NCBI GenBank assembly: GCA_006538405.1
Contig: BJKQ01000002.1
Location: forward strand, 3,286,001-3,350,000
DNA length: 64,000 bases
Reading direction: 5' to 3'
Source of the DNA: Hansfordia pulvinata
Taxonomy: Eukaryota; Ascomycota; Sordariomycetes; Xylariales
A model generated the notes under the pieces. It made no database searches, was not told the origin of the DNA, and saw only the letters and a list, made by a program, of their open reading frames with translations. The translations under genes and the position numbers were made by a program. This document shows positions 47,301 through 60,966 of the stretch, piece by piece; positions within the stretch are counted from its first letter, which is position 1, and the number at the start of each line of letters is the position of its first letter.

Positions 47301-50300
47301 TAAAAGGCAGGGCCCCGCGAGATGAAGGTGTGCCGAGTGAAGGTCTGCCCGGCGCTTTGGTCCCGCAGTTTGCGAGTTAAGTCCGCCAGGGTCCACTCCA
47401 CATTCATGGGTGCTCTGTGTGCCGACGAACCTGGTCGCCACCCGACCGGCGAGGCTGCATGACGATTTTTTTTTCTCTTCCGGACGATATGGGGCAGTTC
47501 GGAGACCAGTGAATTCGTGTTCGGCCCACGATTCCCAAAATGGCCCTTGGCCGTGAATGCATACATACTCGCACGGGGCGTTGCTGTGTGAAGGTCGCGG
47601 ATGTAAGACGCCGTTGTTTGTCTCGAGCATGCACACACCGACGTGGAAAGCCGTGTCGACAGCCGGCTGCTCAGTAGCATGGCCGTGGATCGCCGGCATG
47701 CGCAGACTCTCGGTAATCACCGGCACCACAGGCTTGAAGGTGACACGACTTGGCAACGCGCAGCAGCCGTGAGAGTGGCAGCAGGTCGGGACCAAAGAGT
47801 CGCGTGCAAGCTAGCCCGTGCACTGGCGGCCGTGGCTTATCACCCGCCGTCATGTCCAGCCGCAGCACTCATCAAAGATCCACGTCCACGCCGCCCCCCA
47901 CCCATTCACCGCTGGGGTCCAAGGGCCCAAGAGGACTATCGCCAGTCGGAAACGAAAACGGGGGCCCATGTGGGCGGCGTGATTCACCTTGACGGGCGCG
48001 CAACCTTTCCGGACGGCCCTCTCTCTCGCGTGGCTCGCCAGTCTCGACGCTGCGCAGGTATGTGCGCCACCCACACCGGGGCAGAGAGCTGAGCCGAGCC
48101 GGGCTGAGCTGAATCCAGCCAGGCGAGACAAGACATGGCGAGACAAGACATTCCAAGCCATAGCAGATTGTGGCATGCTGCGATGCTGCGCCAGGCCAGG
48201 CCGGGCCTGGGCCGCCAAGCCAGGGTGACATTCTGCTGATGGCGGGCTATTTTATACCAAAGCGGACGGGATTGCCCCGCGGACCAGCATGTCGTCTGTC
48301 TTTGGCGGTGTTCGAACTCTGCAGAAAACGGCGCCGACGGCCCTGGTCCCCACAACATGTCTCTGAAGGGATGAGACGATGGTCCGTCCGCTGGGAACGG
48401 CCGCGTGGCGATGGCTGGTGAGACCTTCTGGAAGGGTCGTGGAAGGGGTTCCCAATCAGAGCCGATCAGATAATGGCCCATGCGGAATTAGAGAAAGAAA
48501 CCATTGGTGGCACGAGCTTATAGACACGCGCGCCATGGCCTCGCTCATCTCCAAGCCTCGCTACAGCAGGCCCAAGCCTCGCTACAGCAGGCAGGCATGG
48601 CGGGTGCCAGGGTGGGCGCACGCGGGATCGGTTGTCGGGGCATCGGGGGCGTGCTGGCTCGATTGCGTGTGCTCCGTGAGAGGCGAGGCGGGCGATGTTG
48701 AGGTGCGAGAGAACCGAAGACTGTACGTAGACGCGAGATGAGCCGACGCCGAGGTGGAGGGATGTCAGGCCGGTCGGCGAAACCAGACTTGTTGTGCCTT
48801 CCATCCGGCGCAAACGCTCCCTCCTGCCTTGCCCGCCTGTCCTAACCAGCAGCATCGCATTCCAGGGCACTCTCCCAACCGATGAATGTAGTACTGCGCG
48901 TACGAGTGAGTACTCCGTGCTTCAGAGTTCGTGTGGGGAGGAACGTCAGCAAGGTACGTGCCTTCCAGCTCGGTAGGTATTCGAATGTGGGAGCACCTAT
49001 GCTCGCACTTCGGTGCCCGGCGGGACCGGCAGGGCAGGAGCGGGGCAGGAGGCAGTACGAGTACAGGTACAGGCAAGAGCGAGGGGCATTCGTCGTTACC
49101 TAGTAGGTACCTAGGTACCCATGGTTTATTTGCGACTTCCATCGAATGGGCCTCGTCTGCACTGGGCGTCGCCGAACCTGAGGATCAGACTGCAAATGTA
49201 CCACTGGATGCGTGTACATGACACCATTCAGATTAAGCCATCAAATTAGAACGCGGCCCCCCAGAAAGCCTACCGGAGCGGCTCTGGATGGCAGGCAGCG
49301 AGGCGCCCGTCCCTGGGATCGATCCTGGGGACTGGGACATGAAACCCTCGCTGGAGCCAGGGCGGGAGCTGGCGAGGCGAGGCTAAGCCCGGTCGGGCTG
49401 GGCCAGGGCACGTTTTCGGCCACCGCCAGCCAACAGCGCGCCATGTCTCGCCAGCTCCGTCAGGTACTGGCAATCTTACCACCGCGCACTGCCATTATTA
49501 CCAGGTATTGTTGTAATCAATCTGACGGCGGGCTCGAGGTGCCGTACTGTTGCTTCAGCACCGTAGCGAGCAGCTGAGGCGCAGGCTTGCTCGCATGCTA
49601 GTCGGATCCGCCCGGCTTTGCTCCAGAATCGCCCAGAACCCTTCGCTTGCTTTTGCCAAGTGCCTCAGAGACAGGCCGTTTCAGTGTGAGTCTGGCCTTG
49701 CGGTCGAGGCAAGCTAGGCCATCCTCTGAGTGAGACAGGCAGCATCGATGGATAAGGTACTGAATGAAGGCCGACGGGGTCGTGATGAGTTGCTGGGGAC
49801 TGCATCAATGGATGTTAAGTATGGTCTGGTGCTAATTGATGCCTTGCGGATGTACATACCTCCAGACCACTTGAGACCAGACATCCACGCAATTTATGCC
49901 TGCCATATCCATGTGCTCAATCAAATGTGTCCGTCTGGTACCAGACCAGTTGACCCGTCTCCCCTGCATAAAATGGCCTGTCCTCAGCCTTACCGGCGCC
50001 GCCGGCGGTGCGATGTACGAAGCCTGTTCCGCCAGGGTGGTTCTGGGCTGGTGCGGCCCGACGAAGTACCTCCACATGACTGGCATCCGGATCCGATTGG
50101 GCGCGCAATACGCGGGCACATACGACTGGAGTACGAGTACCCCGTCACCGTGAAGCACCAGGCACGTGCATCCATGCCGAGATCCCGTGCCTGGGACTGG
50201 GTTACTCCGTACAGGATCAGTGCCCCGGGTGGTGCCCACTGGGCACCTGAGCCGCTGGTACCTGAATTGATATTGTGGGCCCCCACAAATCCCACCTGCC

Positions 50301-51073
50301 CCAGCCGCTGCGCTGCCCATTAAGGCCAGACACCCTTGTCCCGTGAAGCGTGAGCCCCTCCGGCGAGTGCGAGCACTCGTATCCAGTCCATTGCCAGTAC
50401 GGGAGCTCGGGCTCGGGCACTCGGGCTCGGCCTCTGCGGCCTCTGGACTCTTCCCCTTTCCCCTTCCCCGGCCCGCCGACCTCATTCAGACCAGCGTGAA
50501 AGGGCTTCCGAATGCGTCCTGCTTCGGGACGCGGTCCCGCGACGAGTGCACGCGACACGCGATATATCACCGCTCTGCGTGCTCTGCGGGGGCACGACTG
50601 GGTGCGTCATGCTACCCACCGCGTCCGTCGGATCAGACAACCGTGAGCCCTGGATCCATTACACATCATCTCCCAGGGTTGCGCGTTTCTGCGCGGACAG
50701 TGCTACTCGTACCTCACATTGGGAGTTCTTGGGACCAAGCGTTCACAAGGATTTCCCGGGAACGGCGATGCCCAAACCAACCCCTTGGCGGCCCGGCGGC
50801 CGCAGCCGCAGCCGCGTTTCCGTGCCTGCGGCCGTGTTTGTTCGATCCGGGCTGCCGCGCCGCGCCTGTGCCTGTGCTCCCCATCGCTTGACCTTGACAG
50901 CATCGTGTTGCTTCCCCCCCTCCCCTCCCCCCTATCCGCGGCCGACTCGTGCGCGGTGAAACCATGGGTACGGGTGGTCACAGGCTTGTTGGGCCTGGAC
51001 TGGGCTGGCGCCGAGGCTTGCGTGCGCGCACTCGTGTACTATGATGTGCCTGAGCTGTACGGCGGGGAGCGCA

Positions 51074-51091
51074 GGGGGGGGGGGGGGGGGG
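51074..51091. repeat. poly(G) tract, 18 nt
   Basis: Uninterrupted G18 on the plus strand in the 13 kb gene-free region. Confidence 0.9.
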
Positions 51092-54000
51092 CTCTGCTCT
51101 GCGGTGGCCCGGTGTTGGTTGCGGCAGTGTCGATGAGATCATATGAAATCATGGGCCCAAGCCACATCGCCGCCGAGTTACACGTGCGATCGCCGCCGGC
51201 GCCCGAGGCAGAGCCGCACGGGTTGGTTTCCGCAACCGCGTTTAGAGCTTTGTTGGAGCTGCGCTTTGAAGAGACAGACTCATCAGGGGTCAATGTCCCT
51301 CCTCCTCCTCCTCCAACTGCCCTCGGTGCCGACGCTGTCTCTAATTCCACCCACAACCCCATTGGGGCACGACCGGAACCAGGCCAAGCCAGGCCAGGTC
51401 AGGTCAAGGTCAAGGTCAAAAAGAAAGAAACTCGGCGTTCCAGTTCGTCCACCCGCAGGCAGTCGCAGCTTCGGGCGCAGCTTTTGGCCGAATCGGGGGC
51501 GGGTTTCGGATTTGGGCCCTCCCACCTGATGGAAGTCTCCCGTCTCCCTGCCCTCTCAGTGCGAGTGCGAGGTACCTATGTACTCATCGTGCTGCCCTTT
51601 GCTGGCTTGCCGCGCGAGTACCGGATACGAGGCCCGGGCTTGCGCCATCGCTCGTCACCGCCGCCGCCGCCAGCGTTCCATTGCCAGCCCGCAACACGTA
51701 AAAGGTACCCCGTACTCGTGTTGGATGGGTGGCGGCCGTATTCGTTTGCGGCGGCCTGTGACGCCCAAACAGGGACGGGTGGACGAGTGAGTGAGCGAGG
51801 TGATGACTGATGCACCCGTCAATTGATTCAATTATTCAGCCATGTGGAGCTATTGAACCTTGCCTGCGAGTAGCGCTCCGCTGCCCAACGGCCATCGATG
51901 TCTCATCGTCCCTCTTCACGGCGCAAGAAGGGACACGTAAAAAAAAAGGGGAGGGGGTCCTCGGGCCTCTCCAGTGGCCTCGAACGTAATAAGGGCTCTC
52001 AGACAGGGCCGGCAGGCAAGGAAGAGGACGGCCTGCCTTGGTTGCTGTTCCTGGCGATTCGTGGCCGCCGCGGGAGCTGTCGCATCGCCGCGTCATGACG
52101 CGCTGAAGAGGGGTCCGCGGGATCGGCACAGACACTTCATCTTATCTGATGTGTAACAGGGCCCCGGGGCGGAGAGCATCAACAACTCGTGCGATTGGAC
52201 CCAAGTACTCGTAGTCGAGGCTCGGTGGCGCCCCGTTCCGGCCGGCTACCTGTGCTCGTAATGGCCGAACCCGGATTTCTGAAGCTACCGCCGGGTTGTT
52301 TGTGAGTGCGTTGTGGCTCTGTCAGCCAACCAACCACTCATCACTCCGATTCCAGGCGCACCAAGCACACGAGACCAGTGTGTGCCCGCGTGGCTCGGGA
52401 GCCTCATCACGATGCGATGCGGGCCAACAGTCGTCGGCGGGGCGTGACAGTGGAGGGCCCCCTATCGCCGTGCGGCCTGCTGTGAGACCCGTGCGGGAGT
52501 CACTGTCACGGACCCAATGGAAGGGACGCCGCAAATGGAAGGCCCCCTCGGCGCATGCATTCCGCACCCGCGATGCAAAGGGTCTCCCCCCCTCGTCGAT
52601 GGGGCCAATTGTGTCTGGTCTGGGGAATACTCGGGCAGCCCTGTGCAGCACAGGAATCTGCATGTCCGGCTTGGGCGAGACGAAAGTCAATTCTCATTTC
52701 ATTTCCGCGGCCCAGGATCCATCATCAGCCGGGGCCGCCGTTTGCTGGCTCTGGGGGAATTCGATGGAATCAATTGCCAATTTTGCGCCCGGGTTGACTC
52801 ACAGCTCCGGGGCCCTTTTAGCCCGTCTCGGCTTTAAGGTGGTGGTGATTACGGAGCAACGCCCTGCCTGACGTGCTCCAAAGGGCTGGAAATCGTGCTA
52901 GGGCGGGCATGGGGAATTATTAATCGCCAGTCCATCGCCAACCAAGCTGATCATCCAAGGCTTTCCAACAGGACCTGACTAAAGTCCATACTCATGATCA
53001 TTGTAAGCAGGTACTTCAAGTACTTTCTCATCCTGTGTGCGGAGCATGTATCGGCTCATGCGGTCGGGATCGTGCCGACATGCAGACCGCTCGTGATCCA
53101 TCTCCGGCAGGTCACCATCATCTGTGTCCGTACCGAGCCCGTCCTGCAGAGAGGCGCCGAATTGGCATTGGATGGGCATGCACGAGTAGGTAGGTACCTA
53201 CCTAAGGCACCCGTAGCCACGATTAAGCCCAGCCCTCCCACAAACCCACAGGCGCAACTGTCGGCCGCCGTCCCAGCCAAGGGCGAGCAGTGGGAGTGGG
53301 AGCAACGTATTTTCATTCTTTCGCCTCCCTGTTGGCCCCCCGCTGCCACCACCTCCTATGGGAACGCCGAGACACAGGACTGCGGGGCACAACCGGCGGA
53401 GAGTCGCTTCGGAGGGGGGAAACATGGCCAGACAGCCAGCCAGCAGGATGGCGCCGGCGTGCCGCATGCCGCTGTGGCCCGGTACGCTGGACGGGCTGCC
53501 AATATGGACGGTCGCCGGAGGGCAGGCTGCCAAGCTGGCCGAGTCGCGAGCAGACGCCACCGGGGCGTGGGTTGGGACATTTGGGGCCCGTTGGCGAGGG
53601 ACGAAGAAGAGACGAGACGAGGCGAGGCGAGGCAAAGCGGGGGCCCATCTTGCGTTGCGGGCGCCGAAGCGGTGCGTGAGGCCGATGCCTAGAGAGCCGG
53701 GGCGGCGACCGGACAGCGACTACGCAGCGCTCGTACATGAGCCAGCAGGGCAGTCATCGAGGCCGGGGCGGGAGGTGAATCATCGTGAGCCAATCGCCGG
53801 CGATGACTCCCTCGCATCTCGGAAGCTGGCACGAGAGTTCTCGCCGTAGGGGGTACCGCGAGCCCTAGGGTGGGGCAGGCAGAGCAACGGGGCTCACAAG
53901 CTCTGTCTTGGACACGACGCCAACGGTACCTCGTGCGTCCGGTACGGTACGGCTTTTGCGCCGCGGGTGCGCACGATGGCCAGGTACCCAGACTATTAGG

Positions 54001-55958
54001 TTAGGTACGCGGAACATGGATCGCCCGGCCCATCCAATGGTGTGCAGCACACACAGCCAGCACAGCACGGAGACTGGCCAGCGCATACAAGAGAGTAAGT
54101 ACTCGCACGGGCACGTACATGTATGAGACTGACAAGGGAGGTAGGTTTGATGAGTTGAGGCCGTCGTGACATGGGCTGGGGCAGCGCGGAACCAAGACGG
54201 ATTTATGAGTTGGGCCCGGAGGCCACACCGGAGGTCAAGGCCAAGACCAAGGCCAAGGGCAGGTGCGAGCGTGAGGCCGGCACGCGGCTTGGCAGGTACT
54301 TCCGGCGTGAGCCTCGTACCGGCCTCAGCTGCGGGTGACAAATGCAACCGTACTCGTATGGCGCAGGGGCCTACGGGAACCTAACTCGTCAGAGTGCAGG
54401 CGGTACATTACAGGCTGGCGCCTCGCAGGAGCACGACTGGATGACTGGACTGGATTCAAGCGGTCGGGTCCGGATGGTGACAAAGGCCAGGCAGACGGAC
54501 CAGACGATGGGCCCGGGGGCGCAGGAGTTATGCAGCGTGGGAGTTGTGCAGCAGCCCGGATTTTACGGGGCAGCGAGCGGAGTGGATGAAGGCACCGACA
54601 GGTACGACTGGAGTTGTGATGCCGGGCCCAGTCTTGAAGTCATGACAAACGCCGTCGCCCTGGTGCGCACCTGGATGTCGATTGGATAAGCACGCGTGGA
54701 CATGACGTGCGAGGCCTCGTCCTCACCATGATTCTGGATGGCGTGGGTGATTACCATGGCATCAATCGAATCGGGCGGCGTTGTGATTCCAATTGAAGCA
54801 GCGCCGCGGGCAGGGCCCCCAATGCCGCCGAGCCGCCTGCGCCCTGCGACGGACGGCATGGATGGATTCCAAAGGCTGTACGGATACTCGTCCAGTCCAA
54901 ATCCGAAGCTGTATTACTGAGCAACCAGGTACGAGGCGGGCAGCGCGGCCCCTGTCCACCCGGTCTTACCAAATGCCCGCACACCGCACCGCCCGGGGCC
55001 CGTTGGCGACGGGAGGCACTCGCACGCCGTGCCTGGGTGTAGTGGGTGCGCGGGCGCCCGCCACGCGCACGCTGCGAATGATCCGACACTACCGCCGCCT
55101 AATCCCGAAGCCACCCCACAACTCGGCCTCGGGGGCACGTCGCCTGCTCGCACCGCGAAACCATCCATGCAGCCTCCGACTCGACGCCCGCCATTTCTCA
55201 TCAGGAGACGCTGTCAGCAGGACCCGAGGCCGGCCCCTTACAAAAGAACCGTGATGCCCGGCGGCGGCCAGAGATAATGAGACTCGCCATCCAGTGTTTC
55301 GTTCTACACAGCCTCAAGCACCCGTCTCTGCTTCACAAGCCCACGAGTGCCTCGAATCCCGATACCTCCCTGCTCGGAAACGCATACCAGCTGTCAAGTG
55401 CCTGTCTCAAAAGATCGGCCAGCACCTGTTCGCCTCATCCCGTTCCAGTTGTGAAAGCCCGACCCGCTTGCACAACTCACAGCTCGCGAGGTACATTCTC
55501 TCGTACCCAGTACGCCTCGTCCCCTGCTCCGCCCCACCACCGGCACAGGTCAGCGAGACCAGCGGGCCCCAGGCTAGGCAGCCCACCCCGGCAACACACT
55601 CGACCCACTCCACCGCTGCGCCGACGGCCACTTTTTACGGATCGGATACATCTGCATCCGCCAGGTACCTCAGCTGCTCGGTACCTCGCTACTTGGGCCA
55701 CCCCGACCCGACGGGACTATTGCGTGCCTCCTCCGGCCCAGGCTCTGCTTGTCAATACCCGCGCATGCCATCCATCGTCTGCCACCCACTCGGCCCTGGC
55801 ATACAAAAGAAGCTCGACGTCTGCCTCGCCCCCCCGGACATCGGGACTGAGTCACTCGATAACCAAATCTCTCGTGCCAATTCCACCATCACACTACCGC
55901 CTTACAAAACCGCACCCCTTCCATTGGCAGCCTCACCAGTCTGAATACTCTCGACACC

Positions 55959-56744
55959 ATGGTTTCCTCAACCTTAGCACCGCACCACCACCACCACCCC
56001 TCCTCACCTCTCTCGTCCTCGCCGACTGCGGCACCCCAGAAGAAGACCATGTCGATCACCCAGACCTACTTCCTCGCCCACAAGGCCCGCGGCAAGCTGT
56101 CCCGCGAGGCTGCCCAGCCCGACCACAACCTTCGCCTGCTCGTCGGCCACGCCAACCTCTTGGACTCGCTGATGCTCGACCTCGCCGAGGCCGAGAGGGA
56201 GCAGGAGTCCTGGTTCAACCAGTCCGTCCGCGGAGCCGCCTCGACTCCCACCAAGCCCGAGCGGAGGCACGTCCAATGGGCCGATTCAGTTGCCGACAAC
56301 GAGTGGGACGGCGACTCGGACTCGTCCGACAGCGACATGGACTACGACGACGCTGATGACGACGTCGAGATGGCCAACGCCTCGCCCGCCGCCAGAGTAC
56401 CCGCCATTGACATTCCTTCCTCGCCCCGCCTCGACACCATCGATCTTGAGGAGGAGGCGGACGACGACGAGGAGGATTACGAGGCGCTCACCCTGACCCG
56501 CTCGCCCTCGCACTCTCCCACTTCACCACCCGGGCTGGACGAGGACGAGGAGTCGTCCGAGGACGAATCGATGCCCCCGTCCCCGCCCACCGCAACGATG
56601 CCTACCTTCTCAGAGCAGCCGAGAGACCACAAGTACAAGGACTCGAGGCAAGAGGAGCAAGACAAGTCCGACTTTTACGACCAGGGATTCTACCTCCCGG
56701 CACGGAACCCGGCCAGATTGGTGTCTGCCATATCAGTCTACTAG
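55959..56744 (+). CDS. conserved acidic fungal protein, function unknown
   Basis: Predicted 261 residues, single exon, no break. The conserved part begins at the second Met (MSITQTYFLAHKARGKLS, residue 31) and continues DHNLRLLVGHANLLDSLMLD and EQESWFNQSVRG, a helical region I remember only as a conserved Pezizomycotina protein without assigned function. After HVQWADSV the rest is strongly acidic (runs of Asp/Glu with Ser) and probably disordered, ending with a short Lys/Arg-Asp patch and YLPARNPARLVSAISVY. The first 30 residues, with a His run and Ser/Pro, may be untranslated if the second Met is used. No transmembrane segment or signal peptide. Confidence 0.8.
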   Translation: MVSSTLAPHHHHHPSSPLSSSPTAAPQKKTMSITQTYFLAHKARGKLSREAAQPDHNLRLLVGHANLLDSLMLDLAEAEREQESWFNQSVRGAASTPTKPERRHVQWADSVADNEWDGDSDSSDSDMDYDDADDDVEMANASPAARVPAIDIPSSPRLDTIDLEEEADDDEEDYEALTLTRSPSHSPTSPPGLDEDEESSEDESMPPSPPTATMPTFSEQPRDHKYKDSRQEEQDKSDFYDQGFYLPARNPARLVSAISVY

Positions 56745-58834
56745 ACTGCCGTGGCCAGCAATCGGTCTATACATCTTGTCTTTGCATACTCTTGTTCTCC
56801 AAAATACCCCTCTGCCTGGCACCGACCGGCAGATACTTTCTAATCTCGGCATCTGGGCGGCGTTTCAGCAAAATATCATTCCTCAGCGACAATGGCATCA
56901 GCGACAATTTTCTTTTCTTTTTCACATTCTGCAACATAATTCTCCTACAGTTCACCACACACTATACCACGATTTTCTTTGCAACGGGGGGACGATCATT
57001 GAAGACGCGGAGCAAACAGGGCTTCGGCGACGACGACCAGGACATTCACCACTCACGGGTTTTGGGAGGGATTAGGATTACTGGATTGGGAAGTTGTTTC
57101 AGGGTCTCTTGTATCTGAGGCGGGCGGGGCCTCTGGTGCTGGGTGGACCGCTCCTCAACAAGACGGGGTTGAGTGGCCCACCCAGTGAATCATGGACAGA
57201 CAGCAACGATCGATTGCAGCAGCGGCGTGGGGATACCCCCCTCGACCGCCCAGCGGAAAACAGCGCCACTGCACGCGATGCAGCTCGGCCTGACTTTTTT
57301 GAATCATGAAAACTCTTCATCTACTACACCTTTGCAAGCTTTTTCTGACTGACGTGACGATGTATGCCTTGTTCAATTGAGCCAGTAGACTTGGAATCGC
57401 AGCTCTCCCAATTTGGTCGCGCAGCGTGTGCACGGGCGAAGTCGCGGCCCGATGGGTGCGAAAATCTGAAATGGCAACCCTCTTGAGTCATGTGGTGCGC
57501 CCGGGGCAAAGCGATGGACTGGTACCGGAGTGTCGGCCGAGAGTTGTCCATTTGCCGGCTATTGCGAGCGAGGTGAGCGCCGCGAGGTTCCAGCGCAAAG
57601 GCGATCGCAACGCGCGAGGTATTGGCGGGCTACGAGCCGGTACGTACCCCGAGCGCGGGCCCGGACGGTCGTGCCCGAGCGACATCGGGGGGCGAGCCAA
57701 ACCCCGAGGCCGCGGCGCCCGAGAAAGAGAGATGGAGCCTGATGGAAGAGAGGGAAGAAGAGTTGATAGTACGAGTAGACGTGCGTCGTCAGCGAAACCT
57801 GCCAAATCCGATCGGCCACCACCCACCACCCCTCTCTTTCATCGCTCCCCGATCGGATCCGCATCGGTTCGTCCCTTTCGATGGGCCCCCCTCCCCCTTC
57901 AAGCTTTTCACGACTTACGTCGGGTGCCTGCGAGTGCGAGCGGGAGCGCCTTGCTTTTTGGTTTTCCGATTGTACACGTTACCCATGAGCTTTGGTGTTG
58001 CAAGTGTCACGACCGTGGCACACGGGCAGAATCAAATGGTCATACATGCAGGCTGGGGACGGGCCACGCTCGCTCCATCTTTCCACTCTACGTCCGGTAC
58101 CTGCCCTGCTCACTCGCACCCGGCGCGTCCACATGTACCGCTGATTACCAGGTGTCCATGGATTGCCGCAGCCGCAGCCGCAGCCGCCTCACCATGCAAA
58201 GCCACGTCGAGTAGGTACATTGAACTGGCCATGCCCTTCTACTCGTAAGGCGGCACATGTACATACGCGCGCATGTGCCAGCGCGAGGCGGAACACAGGA
58301 AGCGAGAGGCGAAAAGCGGGAGAGTCGGACAAGAGAAAAAGAAAACCCCGAAAAAGAAAACCAATCTAACAGAAATGCCCGGGTGAGGCGAAACAGCAGG
58401 GCAGGGGGCGAAGGTCCAAGGATCCTTGACCGCCCTTCACCTTTGGCGACCCTCCGCGACCCTCCGCGTGCGCATTCGCCCCCTTCCCCCGAGAGAGAGA
58501 GAGAGAGACGGAGAGAGAGAGACGGAGAGAGAAGAAAAGGCAGGTACTACGTACCCGAAACTTGAAGCAGCTGGAGCTGGAGGTCTGGTCCGAAAGCCCA
58601 CTCTTGCCAAACATACCTGACCTTCTACATACATGCATTTGACCTGCCACCTGCCTGCTATGTACCTGAAGTTGAATGAAATTGCCATGCTGTCAGAAGG
58701 GGGCCCAGGGGGATCATGGCCCGGGGCAGAATCGCCAATGAGGACTTGCACTTGGCTGGCCTCAAGATTCGCCTCCTGGCTTGCATCCATGCTATGCTGT
58801 CCAGCGCCGCATGTACCGACCTCACGCGCGAGGT

Positions 58835-58859
58835 ACACACACACACACACACACACACA
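58835..58859. repeat. (AC)n microsatellite
   Basis: About twelve uninterrupted AC units. Confidence 0.9.
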
Positions 58860-60259
58860 TGCCTGGTTTCGGGCTCCGGTGAGGTGGGTTGGCTTAGAAG
58901 TGAGGCACCGAGGCCCTCGGGCCTCCAGAGCGGCCACCCGCGCGGGCGGCACGTGTTCACCGTGCAAACCGCTCTGCATTGCCCCGTAGGCGCGGTGGCT
59001 CTTATCCAGATGCATGGATGCTATGGTTGTCACCTCAGCCCAGGCTCTACGCACGCGTACGAGTACTCTCTCTCGGATGTGCTATGCTGCCCGCATGCGC
59101 GCTCCGCGCTTTGTTTTCACTTGTATCCCTGAAACGGTTTTTCTTTTCCCATTCTCTCTCTTCCCCCCGGTAGACGGGGCTCTCGAACGGCTAACACCAA
59201 AGGCCGCGCCACCGGTGACATCCAATGGCATCCAGTTGGGAACAACAACCCGAACTGTTCGCTCGGCGATGTCAGTAGGATCCTGTGACAGCCAAAAAGG
59301 GGCGGATCGCGGGCTGCAGCCGTGGGACGGGCCTGACACAATGGAGCGTTGGACACCGCCGATGGCTGTGGTGTACGGGCAGTCAGCCTTTGTCCGCAAT
59401 CTGCGACCAGACTATGGCTCGTGTTTCATTCTTCCTCTTCTTCCCCTTCTTTTCTCTCTTTGCTCTTGCTCTCGTTATTTTTGTCGTGGCTGGCTCACGG
59501 TCCCGCGTCACCCTGTCGCTATTGCAAGCATGGTTCGTCTCCTTTAAGACTTCTTCTTTTTTTCTGGGTTTCTCTCACTTCTTTTCCTCTTGGGGGCGTC
59601 AGGGGCGGGCGCGGCAGGTGGCGGCGCCGGGGCCTCGCGCTGAACCGAGAAAGTTCTGACAGCGGCGTCACCTTGTTCCGTTGCGTTGCCATCGGGGGGC
59701 GTTCGCGAGGTTGTGCAAGCGTGAGCACTTGTATGCCCTTTTTTTTTTTTTGCCCGCTTTCTTCTTCCGGGAGTAGTTCCTCTCTTGCGGTTCCTGTTCA
59801 ATACCGCTTTGCGTCGGACAGTCCAGCGCATCTGCGTGCTTCAAAACCGAGTGTTTCCCTCGTGGTCCGACCCGTGGATGGACGCGAGGACGGGAATCGG
59901 CCCCTGCCCCCCGGCGCTCCCCTGGACGTCGTGTACCCTGTGGCCGGTCTCCTTGCAGCTTATTCATTTCCTTGAGTATTACTCCGTATACGGGCGCTCG
60001 TACGAGTACACTATATCAAAGGTCCCCCCACCTGGTAGTCAGCCGGGCCTCTTCCTCGGCTTTGAAATCCGAGCCGCTCGCTTCTCCGGGCCAGGCTTGG
60101 GACCGGCATTGGCGCCTTTTTTTTTTTTTCCCGAATTACTCACACCTTGCTCTCCTCAAGCTGACGAGCTTGTGTGCGTCAGTGCGTGCGTGCGTGCGTG
60201 TGTGTGTGTGTGCATGATTCGGCACCCGAACGTCCGGGACGCAAGTCGGCATTTGGACG

Positions 60260-60277
60260 TACGAGTACGTACTCGTA
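60260..60277. repeat. 18-bp palindrome TACGAGTACGTACTCGTA
   Basis: Two inverted copies of the dispersed 8-mer with a 2-bp spacer make a perfect 18-bp palindrome. Single copies also lie close by at 60001-60008 and 60349-60356, giving the densest motif cluster in the window. Confidence 0.85.
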
Positions 60278-60966
60278 CGTGTGGCGAGCATGTGCCCTCC
60301 AGGGTCCTCCGAGCTCGGGGTTGGGGGTTGGGGGGGCCCGTGTCTAGTTACGAGTACCTTGGAGCAAGGACAGCGAGATTCGATTTCTATAAAAAAAAAA
60401 AAGAATCGAACGGGGCTACAGGGCAAAAGTTGGAGGCTTTCCTTCTAACTGTACAAAGTCGCCCTTGGGCGGCCGAGCGGGGACCCATCATCCCATCGAT
60501 GGGTGCGAGTTGTGCCGCCAGTTCACGCCGCCTCGGAGGAGGCCCAGAATTTTCCGGACTTCTCCTGTCCTGTCTTCTTAAAAAGCACCAGAGTATCGTT
60601 ACGTGCGGCCTCCATCGGCGGTGGCGGGTGGCGATAACCCATGCGTCGGTACCTGGCTAGTCGACGACGGTGTGGAACGCCTCACCGACCTTGCTCTTTT
60701 CCCTCTTTTCCCCCCTGTGCCTTTCTTTCTCGGTTTTCCTTCCCATGTCTTCTCTCCGACTTGAGACTCAAACGCCCCCGAAAAAGCAGGGGGCGAGGAA
60801 CACAGTGGGAATCCCCTCCCCCGGCGCCGGCCGTGGGGTGGTGTGGCGTGGCGTCTGCCCTCGCCGCCTGTATGAGCACAGGGTCGACTGGCCACCACCC
60901 TACAAGGTTCCTGTTCTTGACAGAAGGAAAAACGCCTGCGGCAAAGAAAAAAAAAGAGTGCCCCCG

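Larger units (their letters stand above)
42918..55958. other. 13 kb gene-free region
   Basis: The longest stretch without a recognised gene. Reading frames of up to 363 codons occur, but all are Arg/Pro/Gly-biased, and one runs through a G18 tract. It holds two copies of a 148-bp tandem duplication (43305-43600), tracts C19 (44071-44089), G20 (44301-44320) and G18 (51074-51091), a short 20-bp duplication near 48548-48595, and ten copies of the TACTCGTA word. The final 0.7 kb is C-rich and probably the promoter and leader of the gene at 55959. Confidence 0.5.

Noticed and set aside
50719..51810. 363-codon open frame on the plus strand
   Set aside because: It reads through a G18 tract and CCTCCT repeats and is strongly biased. 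No recognisable motif; its length is explained by GC-rich sequence with few stops.
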